Assembly: GCF_900636915.1 (NCBI RefSeq)
Contig: NZ_LR134327.1
Location: 2,273,154 to 2,337,153, forward strand
Direction of reading: 5' to 3'
Source of the DNA: Aggregatibacter aphrophilus ATCC 33389
Lineage (GTDB): Bacteria; Pseudomonadota; Gammaproteobacteria; Enterobacterales; Pasteurellaceae
DNA: 64,000 nucleotides
Position numbers and translations under genes: made by a program. How positions within the stretch are numbered: the first letter of the stretch is position 1; the number at the start of each line of letters is the position of its first letter. Positions 52,758 to 61,016 of this stretch are shown piece after piece. The notes under the pieces are model-generated. The model saw only the letters and a list, made by a program, of their open reading frames with translations, searched no databases and was not told the DNA's origin.

Positions 52758-52991
52758 TTAATAACGGTCAACCCATTTTTTGCCGTCCTCTTTACTTGCG
52801 ATCTCATCAACCAATAAGCCGTTAGCGTTAAGGCTGTAGATTGTACCGATTTTGAGGGCTGTACCTTGGAAGCATTGACGGCGGGAAGCCTCGCGTTTAG
52901 CGTCTGATAGATTGGTTGCCTTTAGCATCTCTGCTTGTGCTATTGCGTTAACGCTGCTGGACTCACTGAAATAATAAGTTGTAGTTGTCAT
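52758..52991 (-). CDS. small unknown prophage protein behind leader copy A
   Basis: A 77-residue protein starting MTTTTYYFSESSSVNAIAQA, with a strong AGGAG site. It is polar, without cysteine-rich motifs except one Cys (RRQCFQG), and I do not recognise it. A longer in-frame start lies inside the leader repeat and is rejected. Last gene before the terminator at the prophage end, where accessory (moron) genes are common. The 105-bp repeat copy A lies directly upstream. Confidence 0.65.
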   Translation of the reverse strand: MTTTTYYFSESSSVNAIAQAEMLKATNLSDAKREASRRQCFQGTALKIGTIYSLNANGLLVDEIASKEDGKKWVDRY

Positions 52992-52997
52992 TTTTAT

Positions 52998-53102
52998 ATC
53001 TCCTGCGGCTGGTTGATAATGTTGTAAGCTCGGTGCCGCGTCCCTCTTGCTTACGTGGTCTATATTATATCGTACTATATAATATATCAATCACTATTTT
53101 GT
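52998..53102 (-). repeat. promoter/leader repeat, copy A
   Basis: 105 bases, 101 identical to copy B at 54723-54827. On the minus strand it holds TTGATA, a perfect TATAAT inside an operator-like dyad (ATATTATAT-N6-ATATAATAT), then a leader with GTAAGC...GCTTAC that can pair, and GCGGC that can instead pair with GCCGC adjacent to the AGGAG site. It ends 6-7 bases before the ATG, so promoter, leader and ribosome site are all duplicated while the genes differ. Confidence 0.85.
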
Positions 53103-53299
53103 AAATTTTTGTAAAGCGTTAACAGTTTGCGGAACATTTCCGCTTTAGAAATCCCCTCCGTTACACATAAGCTATCAAACTCAGCTACGACCTCGGGTTT
53201 GAGTTGGAACTTGATTTGCTTATAGTTTGCTTTGTTGTAATTGCCGGCGTTTTGGCTAATCAGCCGCTTAGTACTGTCAGCAAGTTTTTTGTAGCCCAT
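53087..53299 (-). CDS. putative ribbon-helix-helix DNA-binding protein
   Basis: A 70-residue protein starting MGYKKLADSTKRLISQNAGN. The C-terminal part (YKQIKFQLKPEVVAEFDSL then EGISKAEMFRKLLTLYKN) has a strand followed by two helices in the pattern of Arc/CopG ribbon-helix-helix regulators. AAGGAG precedes the ATG. Its last codons overlap the upstream edge of leader copy A, so it could bind the AT-rich dyad there (inference). Confidence 0.6.
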   Translation of the reverse strand: MGYKKLADSTKRLISQNAGNYNKANYKQIKFQLKPEVVAEFDSLCVTEGISKAEMFRKLLTLYKNLQNSD

Positions 53300-53309
53300 A
53301 ATTAACTCC

Positions 53310-53747
53310 TTATCTCTCAAGCCAGGCCCATGCAACACATCGCTCTACGTCAGCAAATAATGGCATATTTAGCATGTCTTGCATTGTTACATTGTCTGTG
53401 TAGAGCTTAACTGCGCAGAACGGCACGTTCGGTGGATCCCCTTTTCCGTCAACAATCGACCATGCTTGCGCTTTGCGGGCGGAACGACGGCATACGACAA
53501 ACTTAACAAGCGTCGTATGATTTAGCGCGTCATCCAGTCGCACAATCTCAAACTCTGCTAAATTAGTGTTGCTAAAGTTGCACTTGCACGCGTAATCCGT
53601 CTCAAAGACGCCACGCAATATACCCTTAAACATATCATCAAGCCACGGTTTTAAAAGTACGGAGGTGTCCGATGAGATTTCCGAGCGCGGGCTTTTGCGC
53701 ACATGCCCGGTTGTTGTCGTGACGTGGTATATGTATTTTTCGGCCAT
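53310..53747 (-). CDS. unknown prophage protein (145 residues)
   Basis: Starts MAEKYIYHVTTTTGHVRKS after AGGAC; 145 residues, with cysteines in DYACKCNFSN, VVCRRSARKA and PFCAVKLY, and a tryptophan-rich C terminus VAWAWLER. No family recognised. Overlaps by design with the preceding gene's stop (TAAAATG spacing), 10 bases before the RHH-like gene. Sits in the small-gene cassette at the prophage end. Confidence 0.6.
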   Translation of the reverse strand: MAEKYIYHVTTTTGHVRKSPRSEISSDTSVLLKPWLDDMFKGILRGVFETDYACKCNFSNTNLAEFEIVRLDDALNHTTLVKFVVCRRSARKAQAWSIVDGKGDPPNVPFCAVKLYTDNVTMQDMLNMPLFADVERCVAWAWLER

Positions 53748-53748
53748 T

Positions 53749-54222
53749 TTAGTCCTCATCATAATTGTATTTGTCAAAATCTACGCCATGTACCGTTGAC
53801 CGCCAAATTTCATCGACCGGTCGCAAGTCAAGATTGTCAAAATCAAATAGTTTGACATCGCGACGCTTGTAATAAACAAACCGCAAAGGGAGGTTATTTA
53901 GTGCCAGTTTGTCGCATTGTTTGCGGCTTAACCGCGTTCTTGTACGTACTCTTTTTGTTTTAATGTAGTTAATAATGTCGATTGGCTGGTAGGTTGCGAT
54001 ATCTTCTGACGGCTCACCGTCAATATTGTATTTAACCGACTCATTTGGCTCTAATTTATTTAAGCAACCGTGGTATAGCACAAACTGGTCACTTGCTTTT
54101 TTGTGATAAAAATCACGTTCTTCTTGGTTATCAAAGTAGCCAAAATAGTCATCAACGATTAATACCCATTTATCCGTTGAGTTGTGTAAACCAAAACTCG
54201 GTGTGCGAGATGATTTTTTCAT
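53749..54222 (-). CDS. unknown prophage protein (157 residues)
   Basis: Starts MKKSSRTPSFGLHNSTDKWV after an AGGAT-type ribosome site. 157 residues, rich in Asp, Lys and aromatic residues (VLIVDDYFGYFDNQEERDFY), with a basic middle KTKRVRTRTRLSRKQ and an acidic end DKYNYDED. No family recognised. Its stop abuts the next start, so the two are likely co-translated. Confidence 0.6.
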   Translation of the reverse strand: MKKSSRTPSFGLHNSTDKWVLIVDDYFGYFDNQEERDFYHKKASDQFVLYHGCLNKLEPNESVKYNIDGEPSEDIATYQPIDIINYIKTKRVRTRTRLSRKQCDKLALNNLPLRFVYYKRRDVKLFDFDNLDLRPVDEIWRSTVHGVDFDKYNYDED

Positions 54223-54260
54223 TTTATCCTCCTGCCCCGTTAGCCCGGGGCGTGGCGTTA

Positions 54261-54716
54261 TTATTTAATACACTCGTTTAAAAGGGATTCGACGCTGTGG
54301 TCTCTCAAATCAATCCATCTTGCCGCGCTGTCCTCGTTTTTATAAGTAGTGGCGAATGCTTGGAGTTTCGTATCTTGTTCTAGCTCCACTTCGGTTAATG
54401 CTCGTTTGGCTTTTAACGCCTCAATTCTTCCCAAGATTTCATTTAATTTTTTAATTTTTTCTGCGCGGATGGTTTCCGCCCATGCGATTTGTTTCGGTGT
54501 GCCGGTGAGGGTTGGTAAGTGAGCTTCGGCGTTGGCTTTTGCGCTTTCAGCGTTTTTGGCGTCGCGCTCTGCTTGTTGTTGCGCTTTGTAGCACTCATAG
54601 CAAATTTGATTGGCAAGCCACTCTTGTTTGTTGTCGCGCTCACCGTGAGAATTGGTGCCGTAGATTTGATGGACTTGAGTGTGTCCGCAGATGTGTTTGA
54701 TTGTGTATTTAGCCAT
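54261..54716 (-). CDS. unknown prophage protein with zinc-finger-like N terminus and coiled coil
   Basis: A 151-residue protein starting MAKYTIKHICGHTQVHQIYG. Residues about 9-43 hold Cys-His and CYECYK, which could bind zinc. The following AERDAKNAESAKANAEAHLP stretch and KIKKLNEILGRIEALKAKRA are predicted coiled coil. I have seen similar small proteins in Pasteurellaceae phages but know no function. The longer in-frame start is in the leader; AGGAG from leader copy B sets the ATG at 54716. Confidence 0.62.
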   Translation of the reverse strand: MAKYTIKHICGHTQVHQIYGTNSHGERDNKQEWLANQICYECYKAQQQAERDAKNAESAKANAEAHLPTLTGTPKQIAWAETIRAEKIKKLNEILGRIEALKAKRALTEVELEQDTKLQAFATTYKNEDSAARWIDLRDHSVESLLNECIK

Positions 54717-54722
54717 TTTGTT

Positions 54723-54827
54723 ATCTCCTGCGGCGGGTTGATAATGTTGTAAGCTCGGTGCCGCGTCCCTCTTGCTTACGGGGTGTATATTATATCGTAC
54801 TATATAATATATCAACCACTATTTTGT
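54723..54827 (-). repeat. promoter/leader repeat, copy B
   Basis: Second copy of the 105-bp element, differing from copy A at four positions. The TATAAT dyad, the GTAAGC/GCTTAC arms and the GCCGC next to AGGAG are all kept. Its downstream gene is unrelated to the one behind copy A. Confidence 0.85.
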
Positions 54828-54846
54828 CAATTTTGTGTAAATATTT

Positions 54847-54879
54847 AAAAGCCCCTTAAACTAGGTTTAAAGGGCTTTT
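54847..54879 (-). terminator. terminator before leader copy B
   Basis: AAAAGCCCCTTAAA and TTTAAAGGGCTTTT pair around 5 bases (one bulge or mismatch). On the minus strand T-rich sequence follows. It isolates the copy B promoter from the upstream 63-residue gene. Confidence 0.85.
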
Positions 54880-54886
54880 GAATTAT

Positions 54887-54910
54887 CTCTCCGACATTAA
54901 TGTCGGAGAG
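54887..54910. promoter_or_regulatory. 24-bp perfect palindrome
   Basis: CTCTCCGACATTAATGTCGGAGAG, fully symmetric with no loop, 8 bases from the terminator and 23 bases past the stop of the 63-residue gene. No T-run follows on either strand, so an operator or site is at least as likely as a terminator. Confidence 0.45.
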
Positions 54911-54933
54911 ATTAGAACTTATCAAGTTATTAT

Positions 54934-55125
54934 CTATTCCGCTTTAATATCAACTACATCAAGCGGGCTTTGTGAGTCTGCGTAAAATGAGCCGTTAGCG
55001 TTGTGCCAGTGCGTCGGCGGTAGCTCATCGCCGTTATGCTCAACGATTAATAGCTTGCCAAATTGGCTCTCATAGACGACGGTGCCTGTATTGCCGTTGC
55101 GGAGGGTGACTGTTTTATCTTGCAT
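54934..55125 (-). CDS. small unknown prophage protein (63 residues)
   Basis: Starts MQDKTVTLRNGNTGTVVYES. A small beta-rich protein with a Trp-His pair (PPTHWHNANGSF) and acidic C terminus. No family recognised. First of the small genes after the tail tip gene, with its own hairpins downstream. Confidence 0.6.
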   Translation of the reverse strand: MQDKTVTLRNGNTGTVVYESQFGKLLIVEHNGDELPPTHWHNANGSFYADSQSPLDVVDIKAE

Positions 55126-55196
55126 TATTTAATCCTTATTTGGGGTTGTTGATTATTTCTTCATAAAGTGCGGTCATTTTTTAAAACGTTTGAAAG

Positions 55197-57983
55197 CTAC
55201 TCCTCCCCAACTCTAATTGTGATATCTCTAAATGTCAGTGCGTTATTGCGGATATCCGCCTCCGGCACAATCTTAAACCTAATGATATTTACCCCTGCAG
55301 GTAACTTATCTGCAACTTGTTGCGGGTGCCACTCATTAGTTTGCCAGTCGCCCATTAAATCTGAATCGTATGATTGCACCACGTTTTTGCCATTAAGCAG
55401 TTGCACAATCACCCGGCATTTGCCGCGGCGTTGGTTATACGTCATAATTTTGTAATCAAGCACAAAACGAGCATATTTACCGGCGGGTATTGCATAGTCT
55501 TTATAGATGTTGGATTTTGGCTCCGCGTTACTTGACAACATAAGGTATTTACCGCCTGGGATATCATTGTCATCATACTTATTGATTAAGTCATCGCCCG
55601 CAGTCCAAGTCTCACGATAATCATACTTATAGAGTAACACTAACGCGCCGCCGACTTTGAGCACATAACGATGCAAGCTTTGTAAGCCATTTTGGGTGCT
55701 ATATAACGCTATTTGGCTAAATTGCTCGCCATCTACCTTTTTGGCGTCCGGGTAAACAAACTCGGTTGCGGTGGTATCAATAGACCGCACCACGCTGTCG
55801 CCATCCAGTAAATCTACTTTGTAGCTGACACCCTTGCCCAAAACGGTGCTGTCATCCGTATGCGGAATCAACTTATCCGCCTGCACATCACGGTCACGGT
55901 GCGCCCAGGTGAGCTTAAACGCGGATTTGTCATTAATGGTGTTACCGTAACCGCCATCGATTTGCACTTTGCCAGGTGGATAAGGGCGGGCTTGACGTTG
56001 ACGGGTGGTAAGTGTAAGCACCTGAGCCTTGCTCTCATCAAGCGTTTGCTGTGCAGTGCGGGTGAGTAATTTACCCTTAATTTGCTCGCCCACAGTGTAT
56101 TTTGTCTCATCCGTGCCGGCGGCAAGCAGATAACACCACGCCAAGACGCCCGCTTTATGCGCTTGTGGGATAGTATCCGCACAACCGCGCCCCACAGTCA
56201 TTGTGCCGGTTTTAAAATCGACGGAATCAATCTTAATAATCTCATCATCCACAATGAGCGCCTCGGCGCCCGCAAGGGCGGAATACTCACCCTCTAACCT
56301 AAACTTAATGCTAGTCTGATAAGGGCTCACCTCGCCGACCAGCTCAATACATGGCGTGAATGAGCCTGTCGCAGTCTGCGCATAGCCCGCGCCTACGTTG
56401 ACTAACATGTCATAGCCAACGGAAAGCGGGGTAGGTTGCGCGCCCATGCCCCACACAAAGCAATCAGTCGGCTTAACATACACCAACTCCGCGTCCGTCA
56501 ATACAAGCGGGAGGACATGATATGGCACCTCAAACAACTGCGCGTGCTCAATCGGTTTGGCGGTGTAATCGGGCGGCACATAAAGCGACTCGCCCTTTTG
56601 GGTGGAGTAGTTAGCTGATGGCAACCCAAACACATCCTGCAAGCAAGTGGCGACAATCTCGCCCTCATTGCCGTTTTTAAGCTCACCGACCCGAAAGACC
56701 ACGTCCACAATATCACGCTCCGGCAGATTAACCCGGATAACATCACCCGGGCGTAACTCACTACCACGCATATCAAAGGTGATTTTAAGTCGCGTTAAAC
56801 CACTGGCAATCATCTCTAAATCACGCTGAGCCACACGCGCCGCCAAATCAAACGTTGGAATCCCTTTATACTCAACCGTCTTACTAATTACGCCGTGCAT
56901 TTGCACTGCCGCGATATTGTTAGCAATAGCCTGGTCGTCGCGGTTTGTCACCGGCTCACGGTATTTAACAATGATTTGATTGGCCTGCTTATCGGTTGCC
57001 GCACTATCATCATCGAGCACTGAAAGAATCCCGTTATCGTATGTAAACAGCGGTAAATCCTCGACCTTGTAATCATGGCGAATCAGCTTAATCGCTTGTT
57101 TACCGGTCTCAATGTTGTCATATTGCGCCGCGCCGATGTGATCCACAATTTGCTGAATGAACTCTTTAATGGAGGTTTGGCGGTTGTAGCGGATACACAA
57201 GCCAAAGCCCTCGGCATAAAGCGTATCGGCGGCTTTTTTGTAGCTATCCAAATCCAAATCGGAAAGGTCTTTTTTACCGCCCCAACTCTTATTCGTAGCG
57301 CACTCAACCAAGATATGTGCCGGATTCATGGCGTGAATCTCTCGTACATTTTTTTCTTGCTCCGGTGTCAAGCCGGAGATTTTGAGATTATTGTTGCGTA
57401 GCAAGATTTTAGCTTTTTCGGGGTACCACACCACACCGCCGTGCCAGCCTTTATTTGCTCTGCGCACGCGGTAACTGTGCTTTTTGGGATAGGCGTTATA
57501 GCAACTAATCAACCCGCTAAACACTGTCGTGGCGACGCCGCGGAAGCCGGGAATTATGTCATCTTGGCTAAGATTACCCGGCTCTACGTTGCCATTTTGA
57601 AAAAATTTATTGCGCTCAGGGTTTTTGTTTGCATATTTGCGCAGCCATCTTGAGGCATGGGTGGCAAGCGATGGGTTATAAACTCCTTTGAGTAAATTAA
57701 TCAGCATTTGTGTCGGCTTTTGGTCGGGCTCGCCCATGAGTATCTCCATCCGGCCTTGAATCCCACCCTCGCCGCCGGTGTTATCACCGCCGAAGAGGTT
57801 GGGCTTGTCGATATAAATCGCCTGAGAGTGAGTGAGCTCACCCGGCTTGCCAACATAGGCGGTTTTGTCGTCCACACGTAACTCAACAATCTCGTCCACC
57901 GGTCCGCGTCCAAGCCCACTTTGAATATCCCAATAATAGCGATAACCAACCGTTACCGACCCGCCGCCACGTTTACCACCCAT
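55197..57983 (-). CDS. phage tail tip/host specificity protein (gpJ-like)
   Basis: Large structural protein of the tail tip that contacts the host. The 928-residue protein starts MGGKRGGGSVTVGYRYYWDI, contains the hub-like segment TRLKITFDMRGSELRPGDVIRVN and many short beta segments, and ends with a carbohydrate-binding-like tail fold (AIPAGKYARFVLDYKIMTY). Size, position after BR0599 and last place among the tail genes fit a gpJ-type protein. ATG overlaps the preceding stop (TAATG). Intact, unlike several genes upstream. Confidence 0.82.
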   Translation of the reverse strand: MGGKRGGGSVTVGYRYYWDIQSGLGRGPVDEIVELRVDDKTAYVGKPGELTHSQAIYIDKPNLFGGDNTGGEGGIQGRMEILMGEPDQKPTQMLINLLKGVYNPSLATHASRWLRKYANKNPERNKFFQNGNVEPGNLSQDDIIPGFRGVATTVFSGLISCYNAYPKKHSYRVRRANKGWHGGVVWYPEKAKILLRNNNLKISGLTPEQEKNVREIHAMNPAHILVECATNKSWGGKKDLSDLDLDSYKKAADTLYAEGFGLCIRYNRQTSIKEFIQQIVDHIGAAQYDNIETGKQAIKLIRHDYKVEDLPLFTYDNGILSVLDDDSAATDKQANQIIVKYREPVTNRDDQAIANNIAAVQMHGVISKTVEYKGIPTFDLAARVAQRDLEMIASGLTRLKITFDMRGSELRPGDVIRVNLPERDIVDVVFRVGELKNGNEGEIVATCLQDVFGLPSANYSTQKGESLYVPPDYTAKPIEHAQLFEVPYHVLPLVLTDAELVYVKPTDCFVWGMGAQPTPLSVGYDMLVNVGAGYAQTATGSFTPCIELVGEVSPYQTSIKFRLEGEYSALAGAEALIVDDEIIKIDSVDFKTGTMTVGRGCADTIPQAHKAGVLAWCYLLAAGTDETKYTVGEQIKGKLLTRTAQQTLDESKAQVLTLTTRQRQARPYPPGKVQIDGGYGNTINDKSAFKLTWAHRDRDVQADKLIPHTDDSTVLGKGVSYKVDLLDGDSVVRSIDTTATEFVYPDAKKVDGEQFSQIALYSTQNGLQSLHRYVLKVGGALVLLYKYDYRETWTAGDDLINKYDDNDIPGGKYLMLSSNAEPKSNIYKDYAIPAGKYARFVLDYKIMTYNQRRGKCRVIVQLLNGKNVVQSYDSDLMGDWQTNEWHPQQVADKLPAGVNIIRFKIVPEADIRNNALTFRDITIRVGEE

Positions 57984-58189
57984 TATTTATCTCCTTGACG
58001 CGCCGCAATGGCGGCATTAATACATTTGCGGGCAAATACACTGCCCGTGTTTAAAAGCACGTCAGAATCAATCCCGTGTGCTAAAAAATCGGCATAGTCC
58101 AAGCCTTCGCGTACAAAAAACGCCTCCACACCGGAGGCGCAGAAATCTACCCGGCGCATGTCTTGCATTGTGATAGTCATCTTGTCCAT
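57983..58189 (-). CDS. small phage protein (68 residues)
   Basis: Starts MDKMTITMQDMRRVDFCASG. Contains VEAFFVREGLDYADFLAHGI and NAAIAARQ; resembles small tail-assembly genes between BR0599-like and tip genes in phages, but no family can be named. Stop overlaps the tip protein ATG by one base. Confidence 0.7.
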   Translation of the reverse strand: MDKMTITMQDMRRVDFCASGVEAFFVREGLDYADFLAHGIDSDVLLNTGSVFARKCINAAIAARQGDK

Positions 58190-58192
58190 AAC

Positions 58193-58444
58193 TTAACCTT
58201 TTTTGATTTCGGTGGTGCGGTAGTTACCATACGCCAACACTTGCCAGTCCTCAGTCCAACAATCGCCAAAAAACACACACTGCGGCGTGCCCTCGTCAAT
58301 TTGCGGAAAATTCCAATCTTTTGCGTTCACCGCATCGGGGCTGTTATTATTGCCTCGCTTATTGTTAAGCGCTTGATTGATGTAATAACTGGCAACCGCC
58401 CAAGCGACGATTTTGACGATTGCCCATGCAATTGACTCATACAT
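58193..58444 (-). CDS. small phage protein with N-terminal hydrophobic helix
   Basis: 83 residues, starting MYESIAWAIVKIVAWAVASY, a likely membrane or buried helix, then NNKRGNNNSPDAVNAKDWNF and a C-terminal TPQCVFFGDCWTED. Position before the tip protein suggests a role in tail assembly (NlpC or gpI/K-like genes often lie here), but no catalytic Cys-His pattern was recognised. Confidence 0.65.
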   Translation of the reverse strand: MYESIAWAIVKIVAWAVASYYINQALNNKRGNNNSPDAVNAKDWNFPQIDEGTPQCVFFGDCWTEDWQVLAYGNYRTTEIKKG

Positions 58445-58456
58445 AATTAATACCCC

Positions 58457-59266
58457 TCAGAATACCCGCGAGCCATCATACGGCGACTTATTTGGCATGT
58501 GCGGCGCGCCACCGTAATTGAGCATATTGTTAAACTTTTTAAGACACGTCTCGGCGCGCCCATCACACCCCGGATACACCTTAATGACTGTGCCGACAGA
58601 CAGTTTTTGGGTGCCGCCCATAAGCGTGAGTTTGTTATTTTGATGAACGGTCACTGCACGCACCTCGCGCACGCCGTCGTCCGTCCACTCGATGAAACCT
58701 GCATTAAACCAACCCTGCGGCAAGTTTTGCGGTAAATCAACAGTGATAGATACACCATCCATCGCGCTTATGGTGAGCCCCGCGACGACAAAATTGCCCG
58801 GCTTAACTTTGCAATCCACGTCATACAGTGTATAAGGGCAGTTACGCCCCCAAGTCAGGCGCAATCCTGCGCTATCCATGGTGTCGGACAATGCCGCGGA
58901 GGTAAGATTGGTAGTATGTATATCCGGGCGACTTGCCTCCGTAATCGTACCAATCCACACAATACGGATCTCGTTGTCGTCCTCATGCAAGCGCATAATA
59001 GTGAGCTTAACAGTTTGGCTAGGCGGAAGCCCTCGATACAGGCGCGCCACGGGGTTGTTGCTTGGCATGCGAAGCGTCACATTGCCATCACCTCCGCCGT
59101 CGCGGGCATCACTGATAGCGGACGCTAGCCATTTCTCGCTGTTAATCTCTAAATCCTTGTCCGCATTGCAAAAGCGCCAGATTTTCTCGTTTTCGCCGCG
59201 CACAAATTGATATAAATCAATCGGGCGCCCCTCAGAGACGGAATGTGTTTTGCTTAAATAACTCAT
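58457..59266 (-). CDS. phage BR0599/DUF2163 tail protein
   Basis: A 269-residue tail protein. Its C-terminal half has the conserved cysteine frame of the phage_BR0599 family: WGRNCPYTLYDVDCKVKPGN, later KVYPGCDGRAETCLKKFNN, NYGGAPHMPNKSPYDGSRVF-like end. These cysteines probably bind metal. The N-terminal half matches DUF2163. Upstream of the small genes and tip gene, as in other siphoviruses. Confidence 0.85.
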   Translation of the reverse strand: MSYLSKTHSVSEGRPIDLYQFVRGENEKIWRFCNADKDLEINSEKWLASAISDARDGGGDGNVTLRMPSNNPVARLYRGLPPSQTVKLTIMRLHEDDNEIRIVWIGTITEASRPDIHTTNLTSAALSDTMDSAGLRLTWGRNCPYTLYDVDCKVKPGNFVVAGLTISAMDGVSITVDLPQNLPQGWFNAGFIEWTDDGVREVRAVTVHQNNKLTLMGGTQKLSVGTVIKVYPGCDGRAETCLKKFNNMLNYGGAPHMPNKSPYDGSRVF

Positions 59267-59319
59267 CTTTAAATATCCTTTAAACCGCCTTTAAAGTGCG
59301 GTCGTTTTTATGGATGTTT

Positions 59320-61011
59320 TTACGGCTCAAGCTCATCGCGGAGCCCGCGGAAGCTCACTGTCACTGTTGCCGCGCCGTCTGCGTCAGTGTGATGCACCCA
59401 ACTGACTGTGTCGCTCTCCAAGCGGGACAGTGTCAAGTACGAAATCTTAAGAATCTCCGCTTGTTTGATATTGAGCGTGTCGCCGTCAAAGGCGAGCCGC
59501 TCTGTTGCAGAGTTAATCACTGCGGATGACACAATACGGCGATAAAAAATCCGCCCGCCGGTGCACTCAATGCGCACGTCTTGGCGTCCTGTTTGCTTTT
59601 GCAGTGCGCCGGTATAGTTGATGTAGGCAATATCTAAAGTCTTGCCGACAATATCGCCCACCGGCGTCACATCTGTGCTTGAGGTTGCCACCCAAATCGC
59701 ACGTTGACGCCCGCGCAAGTGGTAAAACAAATTGCGGAGCTTGCGTTGTTCTTCCCGCCCACTTGCCACAAAGCGGTGGGCGGTGATTTGCATGGCTTTG
59801 TTTGCGGTATCCAAGTAATACGGCAAGCCCGTCTCATTATCCAGCGTCTTAATCAGCCGTGCATATTGCGCAGTGACGTCTTCTGACCACTCCGATGTCG
59901 GCTCCAACACCGGGTGGTTGCGATAAGTCGGCAAATGGCTCACATCATCACTCCACGCATTATGCTCGTGCAGTTGTAGGCGGATTTGCGCGGTTGACAC
60001 GTTATCGCTTAAACGGCGTACTTGCGGCATATCCGTAAGCACAGCAGAGCGGAGCGGGTAAACGGCGGTAAAAGTGCGGTCATAATTACCAACGATTGGG
60101 CGCTTAACTGTGATTTTACTTGGCTCCAGCGCAGTAATCTCAACCATCTCCTTGTTGCTTCCGGTCATCAAAATTGCGCGCCCACCGACGGCAAAATCAT
60201 AGCCCACGGTGTTAATAGGTAACTCCACCGCGCCCTGTTGCACAGGCTGTAATAATCTTGCACAATCGGTAAAAATCGGTAGCGACCACACGCGCGAGCC
60301 GTAGCCGTAAAGGGCGGATTCAAAGAGTTGGCGCTCGGTGTCACTAAAACTCACTTTAAACTCAAACGTGCGGCGCGGGCTTAAACGACGCGCGATACGT
60401 TGTTCGGCGGCAGTGACGGATTGATGCACGCGGGTGAACCACTCGAGATTTTCGGTGACGTCCTCACTCCAATCCGGCATAAACGACCAATCAGTGGAGC
60501 GCGAGCCGGTAATGCGTAGCGTAACGGGACTTTTGCCCAAAAAGTTAAACGTGACTACGCAATCAATCTCCGGTGTGCCCTGCATGCCGACTTTAACCGT
60601 CCATTTTTTAAGGGCGAGCGCGTTAAACGTGCCGGATGTTGGGCCGACAAGCTCTATGCCCTCACCACCGACGACGGAAACAGATAAAAGTTTTACCGCA
60701 CTTTTGTTGGCATTCCAAACTTGCACATTAAAAGTCTGGTCAGTGGAGATTGAGCCAAGATTGACGGTGTGCGGGATAACAAAAATACGTTTATATAAAT
60801 CAGCGTAGTAATTGGGCACAACATGAGCGCGCGTGGATTGCGTCAAATCAATCGTCACGCCAGCTGTCAGTGCACCATGAATGAGCTTCCGCGGGCGCGC
60901 CAAAATGCGCTGGTTAGCCCCGCGATGGGTTGTGAGACTATCAAGATAGCCGGTGTCTTTAATCGCGCCCGATTTGCCTGTTTTTGCTTTGTATGCCGTG
61001 ATATTAGCCAT
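59320..61011 (-). CDS. phage tail protein (563 residues)
   Basis: Starts MANITAYKAKTGKSGAIKDT. A large beta-rich structural protein with Ig-like segments in the first third (LGSISTDQTFNVQVWNANKS), the paired segments WSEDVTENLEW and WSEDVTAQYARLI marking two repeated domains, and a C terminus TVSWVHHTDADGAATVTVSF. Position between BR0599 and the MAYQTGTA genes suggests a distal tail or baseplate role. No catalytic motif. Intact. Confidence 0.75.
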   Translation of the reverse strand: MANITAYKAKTGKSGAIKDTGYLDSLTTHRGANQRILARPRKLIHGALTAGVTIDLTQSTRAHVVPNYYADLYKRIFVIPHTVNLGSISTDQTFNVQVWNANKSAVKLLSVSVVGGEGIELVGPTSGTFNALALKKWTVKVGMQGTPEIDCVVTFNFLGKSPVTLRITGSRSTDWSFMPDWSEDVTENLEWFTRVHQSVTAAEQRIARRLSPRRTFEFKVSFSDTERQLFESALYGYGSRVWSLPIFTDCARLLQPVQQGAVELPINTVGYDFAVGGRAILMTGSNKEMVEITALEPSKITVKRPIVGNYDRTFTAVYPLRSAVLTDMPQVRRLSDNVSTAQIRLQLHEHNAWSDDVSHLPTYRNHPVLEPTSEWSEDVTAQYARLIKTLDNETGLPYYLDTANKAMQITAHRFVASGREEQRKLRNLFYHLRGRQRAIWVATSSTDVTPVGDIVGKTLDIAYINYTGALQKQTGRQDVRIECTGGRIFYRRIVSSAVINSATERLAFDGDTLNIKQAEILKISYLTLSRLESDTVSWVHHTDADGAATVTVSFRGLRDELEP

Positions 61012-61016
61012 AATTG

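Noticed and set aside
52998..53090. N-terminal extension MIYYIVRYN... shared by two prophage frames
   Set aside because: The shared peptide is the translation of the duplicated promoter/leader; the AGGAG site sets the start downstream in both genes.
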